64,000 bases of DNA from Dugong dugon. Its lineage: Eukaryota; Chordata; Mammalia; Sirenia; Dugongidae. Of the stretch, positions 32,517 to 43,845 are shown one piece after another (positions within the stretch are counted from its first letter, which is position 1; each line of letters starts with the position of its first letter). The translations under genes and the position numbers were made by a program. The DNA lies in assembly GCA_030035585.1 (NCBI GenBank), contig CM057474.1:3962501-4026500 (forward strand), read 5' to 3'. The notes under the pieces are model-generated. The model was not told the DNA's origin. It worked only from the letters and a program-made list of their open reading frames with translations, and searched no databases.

Positions 32517-34295
32517 CTAATGATCGCAAGCATCTCTTCAAGTGTTTGTTAGTCACCTAAATGTCTGCTGAAGTGTCTGTCCATGTCCTCTGCCCATTTC
32601 TTGATTGGATTGTTTGTGTTTTTGTTGTTGAGGTGTTGAAGTTTTCTACATATTTTAGAGATTAGACCCTTGTCAAATATGTTGTTGCCAAAAATTTTTT
32701 TCTCAGTCTGTAGATTCTCTTTTTACTCTTTCAGTAAAGTCTTTTGACAAGCTTAAGTATTTAATTTTTAGGAGGTCCCAGTTATCTAGTTTATCTTCTG
32801 TTGTTTGTGCATTTTTAGTTATGTTTGATAGTGTATTTATACCATAAATTAGGACTTCTAGCTATGCCCCTTTGTTATTTTCCAGGAACTTTAGGTTTCA
32901 TATTTAGGTCTTTGATCCATCTTATGTTAGTTTTTGTGTATGGTGAGAGGTATGGATCCTGTTTCATCTTTCTGCAAATGGATATCCAGTTTTGCCAGCA
33001 CCGTTTGTTAATGAGACTATCTCTTCCCCATTGAATGGACTCTGACCCTTTGTCAATCAACATTCTTATGCACGGTTCGGCAACATATTTATTATGTTGT
33101 TCAGCTGGCCCCATTATTTGCTTCTAAATTTTTCTGTCACTCATAACAGAAACTCACTGTCCCCTAAGCAATTAGTTTCCCTTACCTTTACCCTTCCACT
33201 TACTCCTGGTAACCACTAATTTAGCCTGTATAAACTTGCCAATTCTAGATATTTCATATGAGAAAGATCGTACAGTATTTGTCCTTTTGTGACTGACTTG
33301 TTTCACTCAGCATGTTTTCAAGTTTCATTCATGTTGCAGCATTTATCAGGACTTCATTTCTCTTTAAGGCTAAGTAATATTCCATTGTATGTATGTACCA
33401 CATTTTATTTTTCTGTTCACCTACTGATGGACATTTAGGCTCTTTCCACCTTTTGGCTATTGTGAATAGTGCTGCCATGAATACTGGTGTACAAGTATCT
33501 ATTTATGTTCCTGCTTTCAGTTATTTTGGGTACATACGTAGGAGTGGAATTGCTGGGTTGTGTGGTGATTCTATGTTTACCTTTTTGAGGAGCTGCCAGG
33601 CTGTTTTCCACAGCTGCTGGACCATTTTGCATTCCCACCAGCAACGGATGAGGGTTCCAATTTCTCTACACCCTCCCTAACACCTGTTGTTTTCTGTGTT
33701 TTAATCATAGCCATCTTAGTGGGTGTACAGTGATATCCATTGTGGTTTTGATTTGTATTTTCCTAATGACTATGACACTGAGCATCTTTTTGTGTGCCTA
33801 CAGGCCATTTGTATTTCTTCTTAGGTGAAATGTCTGTTCAAGTCCTTTGTCTGTTTTTTGATTGGGTTATCTTTTGTTGTTAAGTTGGAGGAGTTCTTTA
33901 TATATTTTGGATAATAAAGCCTTGTTAGATATATGGGTCCCAAAAATTTTCTCCCAATCTGTAGATTGTCTTTTCACTTTCTTGATAAAGACCTTTGATG
34001 AACAAAAGTTTGATTTGATTAGGTCCCATTCATCTATTTTGTCTTTTGTTGCTCATATCTAAGAATCTGTTGTTACAAAATAGGTCCTGACGCACTACCC
34101 TCATGTTTTCTTCAAGGAGTTTTATGGTTTTAGTTCTTACATTTAGGTCTTTGATCCATTTTGAGTTAATTTTTGTATATGGTGAAAGATACCGGCCTAG
34201 GTTCATTATTGTGTTTGTGGAAATCCTGGTGTCCCAGCACCATTTATTAAAGACTCTTCTTTTCCCATTAGATGGACTTAGCACCTTTGCCATCC

Positions 34296-34545
34296 AACCT
34301 AGGGGGCTCATATTCCAGCACTATCTCGGACACTATTCTGTTAACCTGTAAGATTTTCATTGGGTATTTTCAAAAGAAGTTTGCCAGGCTTTTGTTTTTA
34401 GTGTGTCTCAGTCTGGAAGCTCTGCAGAAACCTGTCCATCATGGGTGACCCTGCTGGTATTTGAAACACCAGTGACATAGCTTCCAGCATCATAGCAACA
34501 TAGAAGCTACCATAGTCTGACAAACTGAGAGACAGGAGGTGGCTT
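34296..34545 (-). mobile_element. RTE/AfroSINE-related long SINE-like element, partial
   Basis: Shares blocks with 61140-61390: 'ggctcatattccagcactat', 'agtctggaagctctgcagaa', 'accctgctggtatttgaaac', 'agcttccagcatcatagcaa'. Lacks the RTE-like tail present in the other copy. L1 ORF2 order on its two sides is not contiguous, so target sequence appears lost. Confidence 0.6.
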
Positions 34546-35054
34546 CATTGTATAGGATGTCATCTACGAAAAGTGATAGTTTTACCTCTTCTTTCCTAAT
34601 TTGGATACCTTTTATTTTCTTGCTCAATTGCTCTGGGTAGAACTTCCAGTACAATATTAAATAGCAGTGGTAAGAGCAAGCATCCTTGTTTTGTTTCTCA
34701 TCTTAAGAAGAAAACTCTCAGTCTTTCTCCTTTGGGTATTACATTAGCTGTAGGTTTTTTCCATAAATGTCCTTTATCATATTGAGGAATTTCTCTTCTA
34801 TTCCTAGCTTGTTGACTGTTTTTATCATAAAAGGGCATGAATTTTGTCAGATGCCTTCTCTGAAATGATTGAGATCATGATTGTTTGATCATTCAGGTAA
34901 TTGTTTTTCTTTTTTCTACTTATGGTGTATTACATTGATTGATTTTCTAATGTTGAACATCCCTTACATTCCTGGGATAAATCCCACTTGATCATGCTGG
35001 ATAACCCTTTTAAAATGCTTTTGGATTTGGTTCGCTAGTATTTTGTTAAGGATA

Positions 35055-35178
35055 TTTGCATCTGTATTCATAAGGGATATTGGTCTGTAGATTCTTGTTG
35101 TGTCTTTGTCTGGATGTTTGCATCTGTATTCATAAGGGATATTGATCTGTAGATTTCTTGTGGTGTCTTTGTCTGGCT
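35055..35178. repeat. 62-bp tandem duplication in old L1
   Basis: Unit 35055-35116 is followed by a near-identical unit from 35117; both start tttgcatctgtattcataag. L1 ORF2 elsewhere has the unit once, so this is a private duplication. Confidence 0.8.
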
Positions 35179-35860
35179 TTGGTATAAAAGTAATGCTAGC
35201 CTCATAGAATGAGTTAGGAGATATTCCTTCCTTTTCTGTTTTTTTGGAAAAGTTTAAGAAGGATAGTAATCACTTCTGCTTAAATATTTGGTAGAATTCT
35301 CCAGTAAAGCCATCTGATCTGGGACTTTGCTTTGTTGGGAGGTTTTTGATTACTGATTCAGTCTCTTCCTTGGTTATGGGTTTATTGAGATCTTCTACTT
35401 CTTAAGTCAGTGTAGGAAGTTTATGTGCTCTTAGGAATTTGTCCGTTTTGTCTAGGTTTACTAATCTGTTGCTATACAGTTGTTTGTAGGATTCTCTAAA
35501 ACAATAGTTGTTTATTCTCCTTCATATGTAGGTTGGGCTGGGCTGGGCTGGACTTCAGCCTGCAGGTTGGGTTCAGGTTTTTCCGTGTGGTTCTTGTGCT
35601 AGGGCATGTTCTTCCCGTAGCGATGGCAGAAATGCAAGAGGGGCAAACAGAAGTGTGCAGTGCCTCTTGAGGCCCAGGTTCGGAACTGGCATACATTGTT
35701 TCCACCCACATTGCAGTGGCTGAGACAAGTCCCGTGGTCAAGCACCGCCCCAGTGGAGTAGAGAAGAATCCCTTAAAGGGAGGAACTATGGCGTCCAATG
35801 GGAAATGGCTTGGACACACAGAGGGGTGAAGTACTGGGGACAATAATACAGTCTACCATA

Positions 35861-36276
35861 GAAATATAATGAAAGTTGTAAGTGTTGAGGGACATAAAAT
35901 AAAGACTAATTCATTCTAGCCTGGGAATCAGTTGTTACTTTCTAGAGAACAGGCATTTGAGATAACCTTGAAGAGTGGGTAGAATTTCAAAAGCTAGGCT
36001 GAAGATTAGGGCATTGCCAGGTAGAGTGAGCACCATGAAGAAAATCATGGATAATAATGACTTTAACAAGGCAGTGAAAAATCTGCGGTGGCTGAAGCCC
36101 TGGAGGATGGGATCGTTAGAAGGTGGAAACAGAGACTAGGTTGGCACAATTTAGCAGGTCTTACGTATTTTGGGGTCATTTGAAAATTTGTTGAAATCTC
36201 TGAAGATTTATCCTAGAAAAATGCACAAATGCGTACTTGTTCCGCGTTGTAATCGTATACAAGAGAAGGAAATTTG
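35861..36276. other. single-copy DNA
   Basis: No gene or repeat recognised. Confidence 0.45.
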
Positions 36277-36288
36277 TAAATGTGCGAG

Positions 36289-36488
36289 TTGTTGTTAGTT
36301 GCCGTCAAATCAATTCTGACTCATGGCGACCCTGTGTGCCGAGTGAACTACTCCATAGGGTTTTCAAGGCTGTGACCTTTCAGAAGCAGATTGCCAGGCC
36401 TGTCTTGTGAGGCGCCTCTGGTTGGGTTCAAACTGCCAGCCTTTGGGCTAATAGTTGAGCGCTTAACTGATTGCACCACCCAGGGACC
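36289..36488 (-). mobile_element. AfroSINE
   Basis: Tail 'gttgttagttgccgtcaaat', body 'aagcagattgccaggcctgt', head 'gattgcaccacccagggacc'. Probable duplication taaatgtgcgag (36277-36288) against taaatatgagcgag (36489-36502). Confidence 0.88.
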
Positions 36489-36502
36489 TAAATATGAGCG
36501 AG

Positions 36503-36870
36503 GAGGCCACAATTCTAGGTTTAGAATCAGCTCCCGAATGGCCTTGAATGCCATACCAAGGGGCTAGCCTTCATTCACCCTGTAATGTGGAGTCGTCAAA
36601 GATGTGCAGTCTGGAGATGTCACAATCAGAGCTAAAATTTCAGCAAAATTATGTAGGTGGCAGTTTGAAGAATCAGTCAAAGACAGTGGCTAGAAAGGGA
36701 GAAGAAAAATTTAAAACAAAACAAACTAGAGGTAGATGAGCTGGCCAACTGGCAGTGATCCCACCAAGGGGACAGTAACTAGGAGAGGAAGGGTTGGGAA
36801 GAATTTGCGGGAACAGAATCAGAAGGGTCTAGAATTTAGTTTGGCAAAGAGGAGGCAGGAGGAGGCAGAC
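36503..36870. other. single-copy DNA
   Basis: No gene or repeat recognised; purine-rich around 36780-36870. Confidence 0.4.
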
Positions 36871-36985
36871 GTTTTCATGTACAGTATCTCTCAGTTCTCA
36901 CAGGGCCCTAAGAAGTAGGTATTACTGTTCCCATTTACAGCTGAGAAAACTGAGATGGAGAATAAATAGCAAAACAAAAACTTTC
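36871..36985 (-). repeat. MIR fragment
   Basis: 'ccctaagaagtaggtattac' and 'ccatttacagctgagaaaac' in reverse MIR order. Confidence 0.55.
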
Positions 36986-37019
36986 ACCCGGTTTTGCAGG
37001 CTGCAGAGTCTCTGTTTGT

Positions 37020-37160
37020 TCCTGTCGTTCTCCTGTAAAGGGTAAGCTGCATGAGCCCAGCTCTCCAATTTTCCATTGTGTCCTCAATGCCCAGCCCAAA
37101 CTTGCACGTAGTGGGAACCCATGAATATTTTACTGAAGAAATAATTAAACGAATAAGTGA
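37020..37160 (+). repeat. L2 3'-end fragment
   Basis: 'gtaagctgcatgagcccagc', 'tgtgtcctcaatgcccagcc' and 'gaatattttactgaagaaat' are a decayed L2 3' terminus. Confidence 0.5.
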
Positions 37161-38346
37161 TGATGCTGCATACGTGAGTGGTGTCGTGACAGAGTAACAT
37201 GATACCTGAACGCCCTCCGTGATGACGAGTAACAGTCCTGCTGTTAATGCAGGATCTGTGTCATGATGGGTGGACTATAGTTGGACTTTTGACATTTTCA
37301 CACGTATTTTATACTTCTACCTTTCCCTGTCAAGGAGCTTTTACATTAGCTAAAAGTGTCAGAGAGTCTTTAAATACCAGAGTTATTTAAAGAGCTATTT
37401 AAAGAGCACGGAAAGCCTTTGCGATTCAAAAATGGAAGTGTGATAAAGTTTAAGCAGTGTTTTAATTGGCCTTTCTTAGTTTTCCCTCAGGCAAATAAAC
37501 CAAACCAGCCGAGGAAGCTGAAGTGAATAATAGCAGGTAACAAATCTTGCTGATCCGGCACTTAGGATTGTCTCTGACAGCACATGCCTTCAACGTAGAG
37601 TTTAATAATAAAGCTCCTTCAGTGGGTAAGTGGGATGAAAATTGTAATCCCAGTTTGAATAGACTCTTGAGTTCTTGTTTTCAGATTTTAGGAACAGACG
37701 TACAACCCTGAGGGTACAGAACAGAAACGGGTGCCCAGAATGTAATTATTTTACTTGAAATTGCTAAATTGTGAACAACAATTTAAATGACTCAGGATGG
37801 ATTAGTAGAAGTTTTCTGAAGATGCAATTAATTAGACATCTGTCCAGAAACTCTTCCGGTAGGTGAGGTCCAGACATAATGAGCTTCCTGTGAACAGTCG
37901 GTACCAGATACAGTTTTTAAGAATGGCAAATGTCTTCTTGGATACTTGGGCTCCAGATCCTGGAAGGATAAGGGACAATGTCTTTGGATGACCCAAAGAT
38001 AGGTTCCTTCTGTGGATTGTGGTTTTTTTCTTTTCTTTTGAGTGATGAGATTTCCTTTGACCCTAGTGAGGCAAAGAAGTGTTTTAGAAAGCAGCCTGGG
38101 CAGATTGATCCTGCTAAGCCTTGGAATGACTTGACCTACAAGCACCAAGACTTTTGAAGTTAAACTTCCATAATTCCAACATGTCACATGACTTGGTTTA
38201 ATGCTCCTCTCCCTAGTGTTTATAATAAAGAAAATTACATAGTATCAAGAGAGCCCTTCCAAAGAAGTCAGTACAACAGGAGTCCCCAGTCTCTTGTCAG
38301 GAGGGGTTCCTCATCTATTCACCTACGACTCAGTAGGTGTGTGCCG
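37161..38346. other. single-copy DNA, possible constrained core
   Basis: No repeat or exon recognised. 37320-37680 has balanced composition and repeated 'tatttaaagag' words (around 37384 and 37397), and could be a non-coding conserved element. Not supported beyond appearance. Confidence 0.35.
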
Positions 38347-38357
38347 ACTCAGTAGTT

Positions 38358-39034
38358 TTTTTTTCCTTGTAAAAATGTATATAGCAAAATATTTGCCGAT
38401 TCAACCATTTTTACATGTAAAATTCAGTGACATTGATTACATTTATCATTATGTGCCACCATCACCACGATTCTTTTCCAAATTATTCTGCCACCATTAA
38501 CAGACACTCAGTGCCCCTAAGCAGTAACTCCCCCTTTCCCCCACCCCGAGGTAACCACAAACACGCTTTGGTCTCTATGTACTTACCTATTTCAAATAAG
38601 TGATATCGTACCGTATTTGTCCTTTTGTGACTGATTTCACTCAGCACAAATGTTTTGAACGGTCAGCTGTGTTGTAGCATGTGTCAGGACTTCATTCCAT
38701 CAGTCCATTTATTCGTCGACCACGTTTAGTGTATCCGTTCGTCTGTTGGCGGACACAGAGGTTGTTGCCACCTTTTGGATACTGTGAATAGTACTGCAAG
38801 GAACAGTGTGCAGACTGATGTTTGTGTTCCTGCTTTCAGGCCTTTTGGGTAGATAGCCAGGATTGGGATTTCTGGGTCATATGGTAATTCTGTGTTTCAC
38901 TTTTTGAGGAACCACCAAACTGTTTCCCACAGTGGCTGTATCATTTTTCATTCCCACCAGCAATGAATGAGGATTCCAGTCTCTCCACATCCTCACCGAT
39001 ACCTGTTATATTTCATTTTTTTGATCATAGTAAA
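38358..39034 (-). mobile_element. L1 (L1MA/MB-like) 3' end with ORF2 tail
   Basis: Exact duplication actcagtagtt at 38347-38357 and 39035-39045. 3' end 'tagcaaaatatttgccgatt', then ORF2 tail wording such as 'ggattgggatttctgggtca'. 5' truncated; inserted at the edge of a MER5-like element. Confidence 0.88.
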
Positions 39035-39190
39035 ACTCAGTAGTTCTTAAGTCAGGCTACTCTTTAGAATGTCCTGGGGGAGTTTTTAAAATATGTGTGT
39101 CCCAGCCCCACCCCAGAGATTCTGACTGTGGTGGGTGGGCATCTACATTAAAAGTTCTCTAAGGGATTCTGATGTGCAAGGAGGTTTGGG
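39035..39190 (+). repeat. MER5-like hAT fragment
   Basis: 'gtagttcttaagtcaggcta', 'ccagccccaccccagagatt', 'gggattctgatgtgcaagga' follow MER5A order. Non-autonomous hAT-Charlie relative. Confidence 0.65.
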
Positions 39191-40273
39191 AAAGGCAGGA
39201 TTAGGCCAGTCATACAAGCAAGTCTCTGGAAGGTGAGAGTGGAGGAATCTCTGTCTCCACCCCCTCTCTTGGGCTTGACTCCCCGCCCCCGCCCAAAACA
39301 GCCCCATATGCCCAAGGCAGAAATCAGAAGGCACAGTTCAGAAGGCCCAGGAGTGTGCCACTCCAATCCAAATAGCAAGATCACTGCCACAGATGAGTTG
39401 CCCCAAAGTGCTGAGCTGTCTGGAGCCTGTCCTGAGGCTTGCAAAGTGCTCAGTGCCCCTGAGGGCCTCAGTGCCCCTCGCATCTAAGGAAAAGAACAAA
39501 ATGCTCACTTTGGGGAACAGTGAACATATGCATATAAGAGAGTCTTATGGAAAACAAAGGACAAGGCAATTTAATTCATATCCGGTGTGGGCTTAATAAA
39601 TTAATAGTGATCCTAGAAATGCATCCTATGTTTTCTGCATGTGGGAAGAGAGGCATGAATTATCCTTTTGCAACATTATCTCATTCCCAGTCACATCTGA
39701 CAGACATCAGTGCCTGAATGCAGCATATACTTATTTGGCCTGTATTTTAATGACTAATTTAATTTGATGAGTCAGAGTCTGGGGTTTTACAGCCAAGAAA
39801 TATGCTCAGCGTTTATCCATAATTCTTTTTTAATCTCAGAAATCACTATTGTTTCCATGGAATCAGTTGACTTGATGAATATTAAGAAGTCTGACTTCTC
39901 CTTGTACGCATGGAGGCAAAATGGCAGAAAGGAAAGCTCAGTGGTGATAGAGGAATTTTGTGTAAAACGAAATATTTGTACTGAAATATCACAGTCTTGG
40001 CTCCATCAGCCTCCTGCTGCCACCCCCCCCCCAATATGACCTAAATTGGAACCTGTATGTTACCCACAATTACACTTTTGAGATGACTTATCAATCAAAT
40101 GGAAACCAGTGGTTCCTAATTGAAACTTAAGTAAGTTTGGAGCCTCTTTTCTTGAAGAAAACCGCTGATGTAACCTGGGAGACCAGGAAGAACATTGTTA
40201 AAGACAGACGGAGGCAGCCCAGAGGAGATCACTAGTGAGGCCCAGTCTTCTCATGGAATGATTTGAGCTTGCC
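39191..40273. other. single-copy DNA
   Basis: No gene or repeat recognised. A C run lies at about 40022-40032. Open frames at 39148-39483 overlap on both strands and lack protein character. Confidence 0.45.
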
Positions 40274-40286
40274 TAGAGATACCAAG

Positions 40287-40450
40287 GAAACCCTGGTGGC
40301 ATGGTGGCTAAGTGCTGTGGCTGCTAACCAAAAGGTTGGCAGTTCGAATCCGCCGGGTGCGCCTTAGAAACTGTGGAGCAGTTCTACCCTGTCCTATAGG
40401 GTTGCTATAAGTCAGAATAGACTCGATGGCAACAGGTTTGGGTTTTGGGT
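40287..40450 (+). mobile_element. AfroSINE with perfect 13-bp duplication
   Basis: Exact tagagataccaag at 40274-40286 and 40451-40463. Head gaaaccctggtggcatggtg, tail 'tataagtcagaatagactcg'. Confidence 0.94.
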
Positions 40451-40463
40451 TAGAGATACCAAG

Positions 40464-41645
40464 AAGGAATTAAAAAAAACAAACAAAAAAAATCCAGAAA
40501 GTTTAATTCTCAGATGAACATTTGAAAAAAGGGTATGGACAAGAGAACTTGCAAAAAAGGTGAAAGTTTTGAATAGTGCCAGATTTTTCATTAATGTGTT
40601 CACTTGTTCAACAAATGTTTGTTGGATGCCACATGTCAGTCACAGTTGTAGGCTCTGAGGATGCAGCTCCTTTTCATTGGGAGTGATAGGCTTTCATCTC
40701 AGAGATGTTAGAGGTTCAGGAACAGGCGTTACCTGTGGTACATTTGATTTCCATTAGCCACAGCAGGCCTTCCCTTAAGTCAATTTCTCTCATTCTACAA
40801 ACTCCCCAGAAGACGGCACGGAAGAACTAGGCACGGGGTGCTACTGAGGGTGAAATAATTTGGACCAACCAACACCCTAGGCACCTGGTCCTGTTTATCC
40901 AGAAAGAGGTGGCAGCAGTGTTAGCAAGGCCTCTCGAACGCAGCAAACGGAAGCTGTTACTTTAGGATCAGAATGTGTTCTTCTAGGACCAGAAGCAAGA
41001 CCCTCTTGAGTGAGGCTCGCGGCCCAGCCATCCACATGGTGCATCACTCTGGGTACTACTGTGAATGTCTTCCTTGATGTCAGCATCAGATACAAGGAGG
41101 ACACTTTATACAGCATGCACTGAAATGACTCATAGGCATATATCTAAATGTCGCTAACAGGATTCTAAAATAACAGAGAAAACAATAATTTCCACTGAAA
41201 GAAATTATAGATTAAAGGGATACCCCTAAATGACTTATCACTGTTTGAAATGACTTTGTTTATGAATTTATTTCTGTATTTATTATCTGTCTTTCAATGC
41301 CTTCTCCACAAAGGCAAGTATCTTGTCTTATTCACCAATACGCAGACCTGTTGCTTGATTTGAAGTCTATGAAATATTTCATGACTGCCTGGCTGATAGC
41401 TAATGATAACCTGGGAGAGCAAACTCCGTAGGCCAAATTTCTTGACTCAGTGGAATGGCCCGCTGAGCTGGAAAAGTGACATTTAAGAACAAGAAAGGCG
41501 AGGTCTACTGTTTAACCCTCAATTACCATCTGCACAAAGGTAGGATGGAGGAGACTTGGCTTAACAGCCACTACTATAGAACACTTAGGGGATTTAGTTC
41601 AATATGAGTCAATAGTATGAAAAGCAGATGCCCAGCATCATTACT
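40464..41645. other. mostly single-copy DNA with small L2 pieces
   Basis: An L2 3'-end remnant (minus) may lie at 40595-40680 ('caacaaatgtttgttggatg') and another (plus) at 41290-41390 ('aaaggcaagtatcttgtctt'). Nothing else recognised. Confidence 0.4.
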
Positions 41646-41660
41646 AAAAGTGAGTCCCCC

Positions 41661-42851
41661 ATTATGGTCAGATGGTGTTGGGACAACTGGCTATCCGTAT
41701 GCAAAAGAATGGAGTTGGGCCCCGATCACACTCCATATATAAAAATGTAGGAATAAATTTCATAGCCTTGGGCTAAGCAGTTGTTTCTTAGATGTAACGC
41801 CAAAAGCATAAGTTACAGAAGACAAAATAGCTAAATTGGAATAGATCAAAATTAACAGCTTTTGTGCTTCAAAGGACCATCAAGAAAGTGAAAAGATGAC
41901 CCACAGAATAGGACAAAATATTTGCAAATCATGTATCTGATAATGGTCTAGTATCCAGACTATATAAAGAACTCTTACAACTCATCAATAGAAAATATCT
42001 AATAATAACCCTGTTAAAAAATGGGTAAAGGATTTGAATAGACATTTCTCCTAAGAAGATATATAAATAGTCATAAACACATGGACAGATGCTCAACATC
42101 AGTAGTCATTAGGGAAATGGCAAATCCAAATAACTTCATACCCACCAGAATGGCTATAAGATGGACAATAACAAGTGGTGGCAAGTATGTGGAGAAATTG
42201 GGACCCTCATACATTGCTGGTGGGAATGTAAAATGATGTAGCTCCTTTGGAAAACAGTTTGGTGGTTCCTCAAAAAATTAAACACAGAGTTACCATATGA
42301 CCCAGAAAATCTATTCCTAGGTATATGCCCAACAGAATTGAAAAATATGTCTATACGAAAACGTGTATATGAATATTCAAAGCAGCATTATTCATAATAG
42401 CTAAAGTAGAGTCACAACCCAAATGCCCATCAACTGATGAATGAGTAAACAAAATGTGGTATATCCATATGGTGGCGTATTATTCAGCCCCGAGGAAGAA
42501 TGAAGTACTAATACGTGCTACAACATGGATGAACCTTGAAGGCATTGTGCTAAGTGAAACAAGCAGAAACAAAAGTCCACATATTGTACAATTCTGTGTG
42601 TGGGAAATGTCCTGAGTGGGCAAATGCATAGAGACAGAAAGTGAGTGAGTGGTTGCCTAGCGCTAGGAGGGCGAGGGAAATGGGGAGTAACTGCTCATGG
42701 GTATGGCTTGTTTTGAGAGGTGATAAAATGTTCTGAAATGAGATAGTGGTGATGGTTACACAACACTAAAAATCACTGAATTTATAGTTCAACAGAGTGA
42801 ATTTTATAGTATGTGAATTCTACCTCCCCACCAGAAAGCTGTTATTAAAAA
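41661..42851 (+). mobile_element. L1 (L1MA/MB-like), 5' truncated, ORF2 end
   Basis: Exact 15-bp duplication aaaagtgagtccccc at 41646-41660 and 42852-42866. ORF2 tail wording ('ggagaaattgggaccctcat', 'cagcattattcataatagct') and 3' UTR end in an A run. Frame broken repeatedly. Confidence 0.9.
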
Positions 42852-43023
42852 AAAAGTGAGTCCCCCAGAGAACAAAGTCCCGTTTTATAGAGTGCTGGTC
42901 ACACTGTGCCTGAAATACCGAGTTTGGTCCTGGGTGCAGGGCAGGGCAAATTTGAGCCTGTCTCACCAAGGATAGAACAGCTTGGGTAATTAGAACATGT
43001 AGACTATCCGGGTAAAACACTGT

Positions 43024-43146
43024 TGATGATGTTGCTGTTAGCTGCTGTCAAGTTAGCCCCGGACTCATGGGATCGGACTGTTGTGATCCATAGGGTTTTC
43101 ATTGGCCGATTTTTCAGAAGTAGATCACCAGGCCTTTCTTCCTATT
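43024..43146 (-). mobile_element. AfroSINE tail fragment
   Basis: 'gctgctgtcaagttagcccc', 'agggttttcattggccgatt', 'agtagatcaccaggcctttc'; stops before the tRNA-like head. Confidence 0.75.
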
Positions 43147-43845
43147 GAAGACATATGGAATAGTGAATCTGTTTGAAAAAGAAGAAGCCTTATAGGGAGC
43201 ATTCCAGTCTAAATTTGAGTGACAGTCATGTGGGAGAAGGATCAGTTGTTCTGTCATCCCGGAATACTGTACGAAGATACGGAAAAGGCTCATGTGGATT
43301 CAACACAAAGGAGAACTTTCTAAACATTGAATTGTCTAATAAACGCAGGGGCTTCCGCTGGGGGTGATGAGATCCTGGCGTTGAGAGCAAGGGCTCAGTG
43401 TTCATCTGGTGAAGATGCAATGGACGACCTCAGTGGCTTCAGATGACAGAGTAGACCAGCTGACGCCGAGATAGTTTTCCTGTCAATGAATTCTATCATT
43501 TAATCCCAGGAAACTCTGCTAGGTTGTAACTCATCACTCAGAGCTTACATCCTAGAAGTTTGTGAATTTTTTTTTTTCCTTAATGCATTCATTACATTGT
43601 ACTTTGCCACATTAAAGCATACCAATGTTTTGTCCATTTAATAGACTCTTAAAATATCTCTGAAATCCATCGTCATCGACTAAGAAGTCAGGGTCTTCTG
43701 CAGACCCAGAGTTCTTTCCGTACCTTCTCCCCCTCAATCATTTATACAGTGATCCTAAGCAGCAGTTTCACAGAAACGTGGTTGTTGTGTGTGATTCCAG
43801 CCAGAGAAGAGCCCACTCATTTCTGCCTTCCCCTCCCCCATCTCT
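43147..43845. other. single-copy DNA at the L1 target
   Basis: No gene or repeat recognised. Ends at the target duplication of the young L1. Confidence 0.45.

Larger units (their letters stand above)
30336..33123 (-). mobile_element. younger L1, 3' UTR plus ORF2 end
   Basis: 3' UTR from 'gttttaggtgaaagtttaca' to about 31760, then ORF2: 32875-33114 reads [20 protein letters not shown] and [16 protein letters not shown], matching the young L1 protein. 5' truncated. An AT repeat lies at 31199-31240. Two AfroSINEs inserted later. The 3' UTR subtype equals that of 9730-10545, without extra tail blocks. Confidence 0.82.
30286..35496 (-). mobile_element. older L1 (L1MA/MB-like) with ORF2 3' half, nested host
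   Basis: Flanks taaaacaata at 30276-30285 and 35497-35506. The T-rich 3' end lies at 30286-30335; the rest resumes near 33124 ('ctgtcactcataacagaaac') and runs through ORF2 wording to 35496. ORF2 fragments: a region ending [13 protein letters not shown] (34030-34311) and NNGPAAVENSLAA-type wording near 33600. Many frame breaks. A younger L1 sits near its 3' end. Confidence 0.8.
30213..35860. mobile_element. LTR-like fossil, split by nested L1s
   Basis: Left part 30213-30285 ('gagtaacaaaccaccccaaa', 'agcttaaaacaata'); right part 35497-35860 (GGGCTGGGCTGG wording, ending 'cagtctaccata'). Together they follow the order of a eutherian LTR-type repeat. The junction repeats taaaacaata on both sides of the L1 insert. 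Fossil; ERVL-MaLR kinship suspected. Confidence 0.5.
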
